Assembly (NCBI RefSeq): GCF_005519465.1
Contig: NZ_CP027858.1
Coordinates: 4,278,001-4,342,000 of the forward strand
Direction of reading: 5' to 3'
Source: Streptomyces clavuligerus
GTDB taxonomy: Bacteria > Actinomycetota > Actinomycetes > Streptomycetales > Streptomycetaceae
DNA: 64,000 nt
In this document: positions 18,522-28,509 of the stretch, piece after piece
Layout: every line of letters starts with the position of its first letter
How positions within the stretch are numbered: the stretch's first letter is position 1
Translations under genes and position numbers: made by a program
Notes under the pieces: generated by a model
What the model was told of the DNA's origin: nothing
Databases searched by the model: none
The model's input: the letters and a program-made list of their open reading frames with translations, nothing else

Positions 18522-19454
18522 GTGGCCCACGATGTCGACCCCCGGCTGTTGCGCGTCTTCCTGGCCGTCGCCGACGAACTTCACTTCACCCGCGCCGCCG
18601 CCCGCCTCCACCTCGCCCAGCAGGCGCTCAGCCGCGATGTGCGCCGACTGGAGCGGGAGCTGGGCGCCGAACTCTTCCTGCGGACCACCCGGCGGGTCGC
18701 CCTCACCCCCGACGGCGAGCGGCTGCTCCCGTACGCCCGGCGGGTGCTCGCCGCCCACGAGGAGCTGGCCGCCGCCTTCGCCGACCCCGGCAGGCCGCTG
18801 CTCGTGGATCTCAACACCGAGGGCATGGCCTCCGGCCGGGTCCTGGCCCGGGCCCGGGAACTGGCCCCGGGCCAGGAGCTGATGGCCCGCTACGAGTCCG
18901 GGCTCACCGGCGCCGCCGCCGACCTCGCCGCGGGCCGTCTCGATGTCTCCTTCGGACTCTTCGGCGGCCTCGCCCCCCGGCTGCGGGCCCCCCTCTCCCA
19001 CCAGCTCGTCCGGTACGAGCCGCTGGCCGTGGTCCTCCCGTACGACCATCCGCTCGCCGCCCGGGACCGGGTGCCGCTGGCCGCGCTGGCGGGCGAGAGC
19101 GTCTACGCGGGCGCGGGCAACCCCCGGACCACCGAGTGGACGGAGTCGGCCCGCCGTCTCTTCGCCGCGCACGGCATCGCCCTCGCGCCGCCCGCGCCCA
19201 TGGCCGTCGGGGCGGAGGAGTTCCGCCGGGTGATGGCGAAGACCCGTCGCCCGGTGCTCACGGTCGTCGACTTCCGCGCCGTCCCGGACACCGTTCTGCG
19301 GCCCCTCACCGACCCCGTCCCGCTCGCCCCGCTCTCCCTGGTCTGGCGCACGGGTCTGCGCCACCCGGGCCTCGACGCCCTGCGCGCGGCGGCGGCCGGG
19401 CTGGCGCGGGAGGAGGGGTGGCTGGAACGAGGTGCCGGGAAGCCCCTGGAATGA
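18522..19454 (+). CDS. LysR-family transcriptional regulator
   Basis: A 310-aa regulator. GTG 18522 gives the protein VAHDVDPRLLRVFLAVADEL, with the N-terminal winged helix-turn-helix beginning at once (FTRAAARLHLAQQALSRDVRRLERELGAELFLRT), which is exactly the LysR signature. The C-terminal two-thirds is the effector-binding domain with the binding-protein fold. Upstream in-frame GTG 18504 is an alternative start. It probably controls the divergent MFS exporter in response to an exported compound; the effector is unknown. Confidence 0.9.
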   Translation: MAHDVDPRLLRVFLAVADELHFTRAAARLHLAQQALSRDVRRLERELGAELFLRTTRRVALTPDGERLLPYARRVLAAHEELAAAFADPGRPLLVDLNTEGMASGRVLARARELAPGQELMARYESGLTGAAADLAAGRLDVSFGLFGGLAPRLRAPLSHQLVRYEPLAVVLPYDHPLAARDRVPLAALAGESVYAGAGNPRTTEWTESARRLFAAHGIALAPPAPMAVGAEEFRRVMAKTRRPVLTVVDFRAVPDTVLRPLTDPVPLAPLSLVWRTGLRHPGLDALRAAAAGLAREEGWLERGAGKPLE

Positions 19455-19564
19455 CGGTCCGGCTCCCGGTGCGCCTCCGCGACAGCACACTTCCGGCCGG
19501 ATTCTGTCCCGATCAGGATTTCACCCTTCCGAATGCAACTGGCCGGGCACTTCCCCGCGTATAG

Positions 19565-20992
<1,428 letters not shown>

Positions 20993-21129
20993 CCGGATCG
21001 GGTGTACGGCGCGGGCCCCGGCGGGGCGGGGGGTTCCGGCGGTCCGCCGCCGCGGGCACTCTGGTGGGTGGGCCCGCGCACGACCCGGCAGTGGCTCTCG
21101 GGCAGTGACCTCAAGGCGGTGACAGGCGC

Positions 21130-21762
21130 ATGGCGACAGGTGCGACCGGTACGGCGACCGCGACCGGCACGGCGACGGCGACCGGTCCCGCGGTCCACGA
21201 CTGGCGGTTCGACTCGGGCCGGATGTGCCTGGACCTGATGGCCACGGCGGGGCCGCCCGGGGTCGAGCCGCTGGCCGGGCCCGGTCGGCTCGGCCACTGG
21301 CTGACGGGTGCCGGGCTGGTGCCCGAGTCCACCCCGGTGGCCGCGGTGGCCGCCTGGGTGGACCGGTTCGTGGAGCTGCGCGGCTGGATCGACCAGCTCG
21401 TCCGGGCCCAGCTCGACGGCTGCCCGGACGGGGCCGCGCTGGACCGGGTCAACGCCCTGGCCTCCGGCGCGCCCCCGGCCGTCCGCGCGGTACGCGACGA
21501 CAGCGGCGCGTTCGTCCGGGTGCTGGCCCGGCCGCCCGAGTGCGGGGCGCTGCTGGCGGCGGTGGCCCGGGACACGGTGCTGCTGCTGACCGACCCGGGC
21601 GCCCGGGGGCGGCTGCGGCAGTGCCAGGGGGAGAGCTGCCACCGGGTGTATCTGGACACGTCCCGCGGCCGGAGGCGCCGCTGGTGCTCCAGCGAGGTGT
21701 GCGGAAACCGGGAGCGGGTGGCCCGCCATCGGCGCCGCGCCGCCGCCCTGGCCCGTGCCTGA
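21130..21762 (+). CDS. CGNR zinc-finger (ABATE-domain) regulator
   Basis: A 210-aa protein. After an odd 20-residue Ala/Thr/Gly tail (ATGTATATG repeats) comes the ABATE domain beginning HDWRFDSGRMCLDLMATAG, with a C-terminal treble-clef zinc finger (CQGESCHRVYLDTSRGRRRRWCSSEVCGNR) that names the family. Family members are stress-linked transcription regulators. The coding DNA for the tail is a repeat of ACGGCGACCG-like units, so its length may vary and a start further downstream is possible. It is unlinked to the sigma-factor operon beginning 173 nt later. Confidence 0.85.
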   Translation: MATGATGTATATGTATATGPAVHDWRFDSGRMCLDLMATAGPPGVEPLAGPGRLGHWLTGAGLVPESTPVAAVAAWVDRFVELRGWIDQLVRAQLDGCPDGAALDRVNALASGAPPAVRAVRDDSGAFVRVLARPPECGALLAAVARDTVLLLTDPGARGRLRQCQGESCHRVYLDTSRGRRRRWCSSEVCGNRERVARHRRRAAALARA

Positions 21763-21935
21763 CCCACCGTCACTCCACCCTCCCCACTACTGACTTGCAG
21801 GTCAGCGCGGTACCCCGAAGAATCCGTAACTTTTTCGCCCCCGGATTGAGTCGACGACCCCGTCCGCCCCGTAGAGATGGGCGACAGGTAAGTGGCAGAG
21901 AAGGCCGCCATCAGGGTCTCGACCGGGAGGTTCAG

Positions 21936-22523
21936 GTGCGCAAGGATGCCGCCGTGGCCGATGACCGTCCGCAGGGGATCAGGCATCGCAGCGAGAAGCC
22001 ACGCAGCAATTCCTCGTTACCTGATGAGGATTTGATGCGAGCGCTGTATCGCGAACATGCGGGTCCACTGCTCGCCTATGTGCTCCGTCTCGTCGCCGGC
22101 GACCGCCAGCGCGCCGAGGACGTCGTACAGGAGACGCTCATCCGTGCCTGGAAGAACGCCGGTCAGCTCAACCGTGCTGCCGGCTCTGTCAGACCCTGGC
22201 TGGTGACGGTCGCGCGCCGTATCGTCATCGACGGTCATCGCAGCCGGCAGGCCCGGCCGCAGGAGGTCGACCCGTCGCCGCTGGAGGTCATTCCCGCGGA
22301 GGACGAGATCGACAAGGCGCTGTGGTTGATGACGCTCTCGGACGCGCTCGATGATTTGACCCCTGCCCACCGGGAAGTACTTGTCGAGACGTATTTCAAG
22401 GGGCGTACGGTCAGCGAGGCGGCCGAGACACTCGGCATACCCAGTGGGACGGTGCGCTCCCGGGTGTTCTACGCGCTCCGATCCATGAAGCTCGCACTGG
22501 AGGAGAGGGGGGTCACCGCATGA
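21936..22523 (+). CDS. ECF sigma factor (SigU-like by position)
   Basis: A 195-aa extracytoplasmic-function sigma factor. GTG 21936 is placed by a perfect GGGAGG 5 nt upstream. Region 2 reads LYREHAGPLLAYVLRLVAGDRQRAEDVVQETLIRAWKNA-like (about 35-75) and region 4 ends with VSEAAETLGIPSGTVRSRVFYALRSMKLAL, a standard helix-turn-helix for the -35 box. The anti-sigma gene overlaps its stop codon by ATGA, so the two are translationally coupled. Its place before helD and the malic enzyme gene matches sigU of S. coelicolor as I recall; the sequence alone does not prove this. Confidence 0.93.
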   Translation: MRKDAAVADDRPQGIRHRSEKPRSNSSLPDEDLMRALYREHAGPLLAYVLRLVAGDRQRAEDVVQETLIRAWKNAGQLNRAAGSVRPWLVTVARRIVIDGHRSRQARPQEVDPSPLEVIPAEDEIDKALWLMTLSDALDDLTPAHREVLVETYFKGRTVSEAAETLGIPSGTVRSRVFYALRSMKLALEERGVTA

Positions 22524-23362
22524 CCATGCCCGAGCAGGAATCCGCGCATGACGCGGTGGGCGCCTACGCGCTCGGGATTCTCGACGACGCGGACGCCTCC
22601 GCCTTCGAGGACCATCTCGCGGGGTGCGAGACCTGCGCGGCGCACCTCGATGAATTCTCCGGGATGGAGCCCATGCTCGCGCTGCTGGCGGAGGCTCCCG
22701 TTCCGGCGGTCGCTCCGGCGCCGCCCGTCCCGCCGCCGGGCCTGGTGGCGCTCGCGGAGGCGCGCCCGGCCGCCGCTCCCGCCGGACTGCCCCCGGTGGC
22801 GACGGCCGTCACCCCGGGCCCCGGGCTGCTGGACGGGCTGCTGGACGAGGTCGCCGCCAAGCGGGCCGCCCGGCGCAGACGCGGGATGTATCTGGTCGCC
22901 GCGGCGGCGGCACTGATCATCGGCGGTCCGCTGGCCGTCGTCGCGGTCTCCGGCGGCGACGGCGACGGCGACCGGCGGAGCCACGCGCACACCGGCTCCC
23001 CCGCGAAGGACGCCTTCTTCAACGACATGGAGGACAAGTCCGCCGCCACCGACACGGCCACCCGGGTCCGCGCCACCGTCGGCACCGAGAAGAAGGGGTG
23101 GGGCACCCACGCCGTCCTGGAGCTGCGCAATGTCAAGGGCCCGCTGAAGTGCAGCCTGATCGCCGTCTCCCGCGGCGGTGAGGAGGAGGTCGTGACCTCC
23201 TGGGCGGTGCCGACGTGGGGATACGGCATCGAGGGCAGCCCCCGCGCCGTCTCCCGGGACCCGCTGTATGTGCACGGCGGCACCGCGATGTCCCGCGCGG
23301 ACATCGACCGCTTCGAGGTCCGCACCTCCGACGGGAAGAAGCTCGTGGAGGTCGACGCCTGA
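22520..23362 (+). CDS. Zinc-binding anti-sigma factor (RsuA-like by position)
   Basis: A 280-aa membrane-bound partner of the upstream sigma factor. The cytoplasmic N-terminus carries the ZAS motif His32-x3-Cys36-x2-Cys39 (HLAGCETC), which wraps the sigma factor and holds zinc. A Pro/Ala-rich linker leads to one membrane segment (about 122-145, MYLVAAAAALIIGGPLAVVAV), and about 130 residues lie outside, presumably to sense envelope stress. ATG 22520 overlaps the sigma stop codon. Release of sigma probably needs regulated proteolysis or redox change at the ZAS site; the signal is unknown. Confidence 0.92.
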   Translation: MTMPEQESAHDAVGAYALGILDDADASAFEDHLAGCETCAAHLDEFSGMEPMLALLAEAPVPAVAPAPPVPPPGLVALAEARPAAAPAGLPPVATAVTPGPGLLDGLLDEVAAKRAARRRRGMYLVAAAAALIIGGPLAVVAVSGGDGDGDRRSHAHTGSPAKDAFFNDMEDKSAATDTATRVRATVGTEKKGWGTHAVLELRNVKGPLKCSLIAVSRGGEEEVVTSWAVPTWGYGIEGSPRAVSRDPLYVHGGTAMSRADIDRFEVRTSDGKKLVEVDA

Positions 23363-23514
23363 GCCCGCCGGGCCCCGCCCGCCCCGGGCGCGCCGGGCCC
23401 GGCCGCCGGGTCCCGCGCGCCGCTCCCGCACCCCCGCCCCCGGCCGTCGGCGCCCCGTCCGGCCCGGCGGGGCACCCGGAGGGAGCACGGTGCGCCACCC
23501 GCGGGGCTCCACGC

Positions 23515-23543
23515 CTGACAGATTCTCCCCCTTCGCGTACGGT
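23515..23543 (+). promoter_or_regulatory. Housekeeping-type promoter of helD
   Basis: CTGACA (23515-23520), 17-nt spacer, TACGGT (23538-23543): a good match to the principal sigma factor consensus. Start of transcription is expected near 23550, giving a leader of about 30 nt with the site AGAAGGGGG before GTG 23580. No rifamycin-associated inverted repeat is visible. Confidence 0.65.
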
Positions 23544-23579
23544 TGACGGCTGCCCAGTGCACGTCAGAAGGGGGCCCTG

Positions 23580-26027
23580 GTGGCCGCGCAGGAAGCCGCT
23601 GTCGACGCTGTCGACTCCGCCGATCCGACCCGGGAGGAGACCGTCCGGGAGGACAGATCCCGAGAGGGGGCCGAGGGCCGTGCCCCCGAGCCCGACGGGG
23701 ACACCGTCCGGGACCGGGAGATCGCCATCGAGCAGACGCATCTCGACCGGGTCTACCGCCGTCTCGAAGAGAAGATCGGCGACGCCGAGTTCCTGATGCG
23801 GGACGCCGCCAAACTCGGCCAGGTCGGCACCCCCGGCGCCCTGGCCGAGCGCGACGCCCAGGTCTTCCGCGCGGGCGCCCATCTGTCCCGGCTGAACAAC
23901 GAATTCGAGGACTTCCTCTTCGGCCGGATCGATCTGCTGCTCGGGCAGGACGGCAAGAAGGGCCCCGACGGCGCCTACACCTCGGTGGAACCCGCCGAGG
24001 ACGCCGTGCGCCCCGACGGCAGCGCCGAGATCGCCGAGACCCTGCACATCGGCCGGATCGGGGTGCTCGACGCCGAGTACGCCCCGCTGGTCATCGACTG
24101 GCGGGCCCCGGCGGCGGCGCCCTTCTACCGCTCCACGCCGGTGGCGCCCGGCCGGGTGGTGCGCCGCCGGGTGATCCGCTCCAAGGGCCGCCGGGTCCTC
24201 GGCGTCGAGGACGATCTGATGCGCCCCGAGCTGACCGCCCGCCTCGACGGCCGGGAACTCCCGGTGATCGGCGACGGCGCCCTGATGGCCGCGCTCGGCC
24301 GGGCCCGCAGCCACACCATGCGGGACATCGTCTCGTCCATCCAGGCGGAACAGGACCTGGTGATCCGCGCCCCCGCCGCCTCCGTGACCCAGGTGGAGGG
24401 CGGCCCCGGCACCGGTAAGACGGCGGTGGCGCTGCACCGGGCCGCGTACCTCCTCTACCAGGACCGGCGCCGGTACGCGGGCGGCATCCTGATCGTCTCC
24501 CCGACCCCGCTGCTCGTCGCCTACACCGAGGGCGTGCTGCCCTCGCTCGGCGAGGAGGGGCAGGTCGCGATCCGCGCCGTGGGCCATCTGGTCGACGGCG
24601 CCGAGGCCACCGTCTACGACGAGCAGGCCATCGCCCGGATCAAGGGCTCGGCCCGGATGCTGAAGGTGCTGCGCAAGGCCGCCCGGGGCGCCCTGGAGCG
24701 GCCCCGGCCCACCGTGACGGTCCAGGACGGACAGCTCACGCTGGGGGAGGACACCCCCGGCACGCCCGAGCGGCTGCGCGTCGTCGCCTTCGGCCGCCGA
24801 CTGGAACTGGAGACCGACGAGCTGCGGCGGATTCGCAACACCGCGCTCGGCGGCACCGCCCCGGTGAACCTGCTCCGCCCGCGCGCCCGCAGGCTGCTGC
24901 TCGACGCCCTGTGGTCCCGCTCCGGCGCCGCGGGCCGCCACACCGACCCCGAACTCGCCGCCGAGCTGCGCTCCTCCTTCGACGAGGACGTGACCGGCGA
25001 GGACAGCTTCCGGCTCTTCCTGGACGAGTGGTGGCCCGAGCTGACCCCCCGTGCGGTGCTCGCGGCGATGGCCGACGAACGGCGGCTCTCCCGCTGGGCC
25101 CGCCGGGTCCTCAACCCCGGTGAGGTGCGGCGGCTCGCCCGCTCCCTCAAGCGGGTCGGCCCGGACGGCACCGGTCCGCTCTCCGTCCACGACGTGGCCC
25201 TGCTGGACGAGCTGCACGCGCTGCTCGGCGCCCCCGCCCGGCCCCGCCGCAAGCGGGAACTCGATCCACTGGACCAGCTCACCGGTCTGGAGGAGCTGAT
25301 GCCGCAGCGCGAGGAGTCCCAGCGGGAGCGCGCGGAGCGGCTGGCGGCCGAGCGCACCGAGTACGCCCATGTGATCGTGGACGAGGCCCAGGACCTGACC
25401 CCCCTCCAGTGGCGCATGATCGGCCGCCGCGGGCGGCACGCCACCTGGACGGTCGTCGGCGATCCGGCCCAGTCGTCCTGGCCGGAGCCCGAGGAGGCCG
25501 CCGAACTGCGGGACGAGGCCCTGGGCAGCCGCCCCCGCCGCCGCTTCCAGCTCACGGTCAACTACCGCAACCCCGCCGAGATCGCCGAACTGGCGGCGAA
25601 GGTGCTGGCCAGGGCGATGCCCGGGGCCGAGTCCCCGGTGGCGGTCCGCTCCACCGGGGTGGTGCCCCGCTTCGCCTGTGCCGTCGGCCGTCCGCTCGGC
25701 GAGACGGTGCGGGCCGAGGCGGAGCGCCTGCTCGACCGGGTGGACGGCACCGTGGGCGTCGTGGTCGCCATGAACCGCCGGGCCGAGGCCGCGCGCTGGC
25801 TCGCGGGGCTGGGCGACCGGGTGGTGGCGCTCGGCTCGCTGGAGGCGAAGGGCCTGGAGTACGACGCGACGGTGGTGGTCTGCCCGGCGGGGATCGCCGA
25901 CGGGACGGCGGTCGGGCTGCGGGTGCTCTATGTCGCGCTGACCCGGGCCACCCAGGAGCTGACGGTGATCTCGGACGGGCGGGACGCGCCGGACGCGGAC
26001 GGGGTGCCGGAGCTGCTCCGCGACTGA
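23580..26027 (+). CDS. helD: HelD-type RNA polymerase-recycling ATPase (UvrD/Rep-like helicase fold)
   Basis: An 815-aa superfamily 1 ATPase. The N-terminal region has the charged coiled coil (about 40-110, EIAIEQTHLDRVYRRLEEKI) that in HelD enters the RNA polymerase secondary channel, followed by the HelD hallmark VLDAEYAPLVIDWRAPAAAPFYR. Walker A is EGGPGTGKTA (about 275), Walker B VIVDEAQDLTPLQWRMIG, and late helicase motifs include LTVNYRNPAEIAEL. HelD proteins use ATP to strip stalled or inactive RNA polymerase from nucleic acid; some Streptomyces homologues (HelR) protect against rifamycins. The promoter here lacks the rifamycin-associated repeat, so a general recycling role is favoured. 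It follows a sigma/anti-sigma pair, but has its own promoter. Confidence 0.93.
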   Translation: MAAQEAAVDAVDSADPTREETVREDRSREGAEGRAPEPDGDTVRDREIAIEQTHLDRVYRRLEEKIGDAEFLMRDAAKLGQVGTPGALAERDAQVFRAGAHLSRLNNEFEDFLFGRIDLLLGQDGKKGPDGAYTSVEPAEDAVRPDGSAEIAETLHIGRIGVLDAEYAPLVIDWRAPAAAPFYRSTPVAPGRVVRRRVIRSKGRRVLGVEDDLMRPELTARLDGRELPVIGDGALMAALGRARSHTMRDIVSSIQAEQDLVIRAPAASVTQVEGGPGTGKTAVALHRAAYLLYQDRRRYAGGILIVSPTPLLVAYTEGVLPSLGEEGQVAIRAVGHLVDGAEATVYDEQAIARIKGSARMLKVLRKAARGALERPRPTVTVQDGQLTLGEDTPGTPERLRVVAFGRRLELETDELRRIRNTALGGTAPVNLLRPRARRLLLDALWSRSGAAGRHTDPELAAELRSSFDEDVTGEDSFRLFLDEWWPELTPRAVLAAMADERRLSRWARRVLNPGEVRRLARSLKRVGPDGTGPLSVHDVALLDELHALLGAPARPRRKRELDPLDQLTGLEELMPQREESQRERAERLAAERTEYAHVIVDEAQDLTPLQWRMIGRRGRHATWTVVGDPAQSSWPEPEEAAELRDEALGSRPRRRFQLTVNYRNPAEIAELAAKVLARAMPGAESPVAVRSTGVVPRFACAVGRPLGETVRAEAERLLDRVDGTVGVVVAMNRRAEAARWLAGLGDRVVALGSLEAKGLEYDATVVVCPAGIADGTAVGLRVLYVALTRATQELTVISDGRDAPDADGVPELLRD

Positions 26028-26334
26028 CCCGGCGGCGGGCCCCGGGACCGGCCCGGCGGTCCCGGGGGGCCGTCCGGGTCAACACCGGGCTGACACGCTG
26101 TCAACCCGGCGCGGGGGAATCGCTTGCCGGGGTGGTTTGTTAGCCTGGGTGTGGCACCGGCCCGATCCAAGCCCCCGGGCCCAACCTTTGTCGCTTTGAG
26201 CGACCTTCCGCCGCGAGGCGAGCATGGCGGGTCGGTGTCACTACAAGCATTCCTTCAGGTCCATGCCACACCATCCGTGGCATGGACCTGTTCTGGTTTC
26301 CGGGGTGGCGCCCCGGGCGGGATCGGGCCGCGGT

Positions 26335-26380
26335 GGAACGGGTGTGCCCCGCTCGGTCCCCGGCGGGGCACACCCGTTCC
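26335..26380 (+). other. Perfect 18-bp hairpin in the malic enzyme leader
   Basis: Left arm 26335-26352 (GGAACGGGTGTGCCCCGC) pairs without mismatch with 26363-26380 over a 10-nt loop. It is followed by an A/T-rich segment but no T-run. It could be a terminator or attenuator for transcripts coming from upstream. Confidence 0.75.
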
Positions 26381-26439
26381 ATCACATGGAGTTATCTCGT
26401 ATGGTGGAAAAGCTATTCCGGAAACAAAACGACCACTAT

Positions 26440-26458
26440 TACCTGCTACTGGCAGGTA
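26440..26458. promoter_or_regulatory. Inverted repeat TACCTGC-N5-GCAGGTA, candidate operator
   Basis: Perfect 7-bp arms around TACTG inside the lowest-GC patch of the malic enzyme upstream region. Size and symmetry suit a dimeric repressor or activator site. No regulator can be named from the sequence. Confidence 0.45.
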
Positions 26459-26543
26459 GGTGCGACCATCGGGAGAGCGTCCGCCGGGGTGCCCCCGCGC
26501 GGGCGCGTAGCAATGAAGCTAGGGAAAGCAGAGGAACCCGGTC

Positions 26544-27974
26544 ATGGCAACGGCGCCCAGCGTCTCGTACTCGATGACGGTCCGGCTGGAGGTGCCCGCG
26601 AGCGGAACCGCGGTCTCCCAGCTGACCACGGCCGTGGAGTCCTCCGGCGGCTCGGTGACCGGTCTGGACGTCACCGCGTCCGGCCACGAGAAGCTGCGGA
26701 TCGATGTGACGATCGCCGCGACCTCGACCGCCCACGCCGAAGAGATCGTCGAGGGGCTGCGCTCCATCGAGGGCGTGGTGCTGGGGAAGGTCTCCGACCG
26801 CACCTTCCTGATGCACCTCGGCGGCAAGATCGAGATGGCGTCCAAGCACCCCATCCGCAACCGTGACGACCTCTCGATGATCTACACCCCGGGTGTGGCG
26901 CGGGTCTGCATGGCCATCGCCGAGAACCCCGAGGACGCCCGCCGCCTCACCATCAAGCGCAACTCCGTCGCCGTGGTCACCGACGGCTCCGCCGTCCTCG
27001 GCCTCGGCAACATCGGCCCCAAGGCGTCGCTGCCGGTGATGGAGGGCAAGGCCGCCCTCTTCAAGCGCTTCGCGGGCATCGACGCCTGGCCGATCTGCCT
27101 GGACACCCAGGACACCGACGAGATCGTCTCGATCGTCAAGGCGATCGCCCCGGGCTTCGCCGGGATCAATCTGGAGGACATCTCCGCCCCCCGCTGCTTC
27201 GAGATCGAGGCGCGGCTGCGGGAGGCCCTGGACATCCCGGTCTTCCACGACGACCAGCACGGCACCGCGATCGTCGTGCTCGCCGCGCTGACCAACGCGC
27301 TGCGCGTGGTCGGCAAGACGATCGGTGATGTACGGGTCGTCATGTCCGGCGCGGGCGCCGCCGGTACGGCCATCCTGAAGCTGCTGCTGGCGGCCGGGGT
27401 CAAGCACGCCGTCGTCGCCGACATCCACGGTGTGGTGCACGCGGGCCGCGCCGACCTGGTCGACGCCGCGCCCGGCTCCCCGCTGCGCTGGATCGCCGAC
27501 AACACCAACCCGGAGGGCGTCACCGGCTCGCTCCGGGAGGCCGTCGTCGGCGCGGACGTGTTCATCGGGGTCTCGGCGCCGAACCTGCTGGGGGCCGAGG
27601 ACGTCGCCGCGATGGCCGATGGCGCCATCGTCTTCGCGCTCGCGAACCCCGACCCCGAGGTGGACCCGGCGATCGCCCGGCAGACCGCCGCCGTGGTCGC
27701 CACCGGCCGCTCCGACTTCCCCAACCAGATCAACAACGTGCTGGTCTTCCCGGGTGTCTTCCGGGGCCTGCTGGACGCCCAGTCCCGCACGGTGAACACC
27801 GAGATGATGCTGGCCGCGGCGAGCGCCCTCGCGGACGTCGTCACCGAGGACGAGCTGAACCCGAACTACATCATCCCGTCCGTCTTCAACGACAAGGTCG
27901 CCGGTGCGGTGGCCGGAGCCGTGCGGACGGCGGCGAAGGCCGCCGCGGCGGCCCCCGGGCCCGTCGAGGGCTGA
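26544..27974 (+). CDS. Malic enzyme with N-terminal ACT domain
   Basis: A 476-aa cytoplasmic enzyme that oxidatively decarboxylates malate to pyruvate with NAD or NADP. Residues 5-85 form an ACT-like ligand-binding domain (SMTVRLEVPASGTAVSQLT). The catalytic part follows with IYTPGVARVC, the Lys/Asp region TDGSAVLGLGNIGP, the metal-binding INLEDISAPRCFEIE and FHDDQHGTA, and the dinucleotide fold VVMSGAGAAGTA. The ACT domain suggests allosteric control, perhaps by an amino acid or acyl-CoA. The ATG follows AGAGGA. In Streptomyces, malic enzymes feed pyruvate and NADPH to storage lipids and polyketides (family knowledge). The cofactor choice is not evident. Confidence 0.94.
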   Translation: MATAPSVSYSMTVRLEVPASGTAVSQLTTAVESSGGSVTGLDVTASGHEKLRIDVTIAATSTAHAEEIVEGLRSIEGVVLGKVSDRTFLMHLGGKIEMASKHPIRNRDDLSMIYTPGVARVCMAIAENPEDARRLTIKRNSVAVVTDGSAVLGLGNIGPKASLPVMEGKAALFKRFAGIDAWPICLDTQDTDEIVSIVKAIAPGFAGINLEDISAPRCFEIEARLREALDIPVFHDDQHGTAIVVLAALTNALRVVGKTIGDVRVVMSGAGAAGTAILKLLLAAGVKHAVVADIHGVVHAGRADLVDAAPGSPLRWIADNTNPEGVTGSLREAVVGADVFIGVSAPNLLGAEDVAAMADGAIVFALANPDPEVDPAIARQTAAVVATGRSDFPNQINNVLVFPGVFRGLLDAQSRTVNTEMMLAAASALADVVTEDELNPNYIIPSVFNDKVAGAVAGAVRTAAKAAAAAPGPVEG

Positions 27975-28509
27975 CGGACCGGCCGCCGCGCCCCGGGGGT
28001 TCCACGGCGCCCCAGGGGGCCCTGGACCGCCCCTGGGCCGCCCCGGGGGTTCCACGGCGTGGGGGCGGCCCTCCGGTCGCAGCCGCCCCGGCGGTCACGT
28101 ACCGTAGCCCTTGGCCCCGGAATGATCACGGGGGCGCGGACCCCGCCCCGTGAGGGGCAGGAGCGCCGTTCCCCTGCTCCGGGCTCCGGCGCGTCGCGGG
28201 TCGCCGGTCCACCGCCGCCGATCTAGGGTGGCGGACCATGGCCCTGCGGCTCGAAGGAGCCCCGCCCGGTGAACGGAGTGTCACCACGATGTGGTAGTGG
28301 CGCTTTTCGTGTGACCCAGGCGGGTGCCGGATTGGCTTTCCCGCCGTTGGTGGGGGCAGGATGCTCACCCGAGGACCTGTCCTGGGGGAATCCCCCACCG
28401 GGCCAGGAGGATCTGATGCAGACCCTGGTCCGGGGAGTGTCAGAGGGCCCTGGCAGCATCGGCTTCGATCTCACGCCTCACAGGCAAGTAGAAATACGGG
28501 AGTAAGAAC
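27975..28509. other. Long upstream region of the HU gene with direct repeats
   Basis: Gene-free stretch of 535 nt. Just after the malic enzyme stop, a 19-nt block CCCCGGGGGTTCCACGGCG is repeated at 27991-28009 and 28041-28059 around a small hairpin (CCAGGGGGCCCTGG), probably a termination region. TAGGGT near 28225 is a -10 candidate, which would leave a leader of more than 270 nt before HU, with possible pairing between CCTGGGGG and CCCCCACCGGGCCAGG around 28380-28410. AATACGGGAGTAAGAAC before the ATG contains the ribosome site. Confidence 0.55.

Larger units (their letters stand above)
26028..26543. other. Long structured leader/intergenic region upstream of the malic enzyme gene
   Basis: A 516-nt gap without a credible gene. 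From left to right it holds TAGCCT near 26141 as a possible -10 box, a short stem around GTCGCTTTGAGCGAC (about 26189), a pairing CCATGCCACACCATCCGTGGCATGG (arms near 26261 and 26276), a perfect 18-bp hairpin (26335-26380), a lower-GC patch (about 26380-26460) and a small palindrome (26440-26458). The site AGAGGA precedes the malic enzyme start. This looks like a regulated 5' leader or a small RNA gene plus promoter. Confidence 0.6.

Noticed and set aside
21820..21855. Autoregulated ECF-type promoter before the sigma gene (AAC near 21828, GTCG near 21850)
   Set aside because: The pieces and spacing are suggestive but too short to be distinguished from chance without a transcription start or conserved alignment.
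23363..23579. Rifamycin-associated element upstream of helD
   Set aside because: No 19-bp inverted repeat of that type is visible between the anti-sigma gene and helD.
26401..26577. Small gene starting ATG 26401 (MVEKLFRKQNDHYYLLLAGR) with GGAG 8 nt upstream
   Set aside because: The ribosome site is tempting, but the codons (CTA, AAA, CAA, TAT) do not fit the genome, the C-terminal half is Arg-rich out-of-frame sequence and it runs into the malic enzyme gene. A regulatory, low-GC DNA segment is more likely.
28269..28505. 78-aa open frame upstream of hupA
   Set aside because: Mixed codon use, no similarity that I recognise and no convincing ribosome site; it is better explained as the HU leader.
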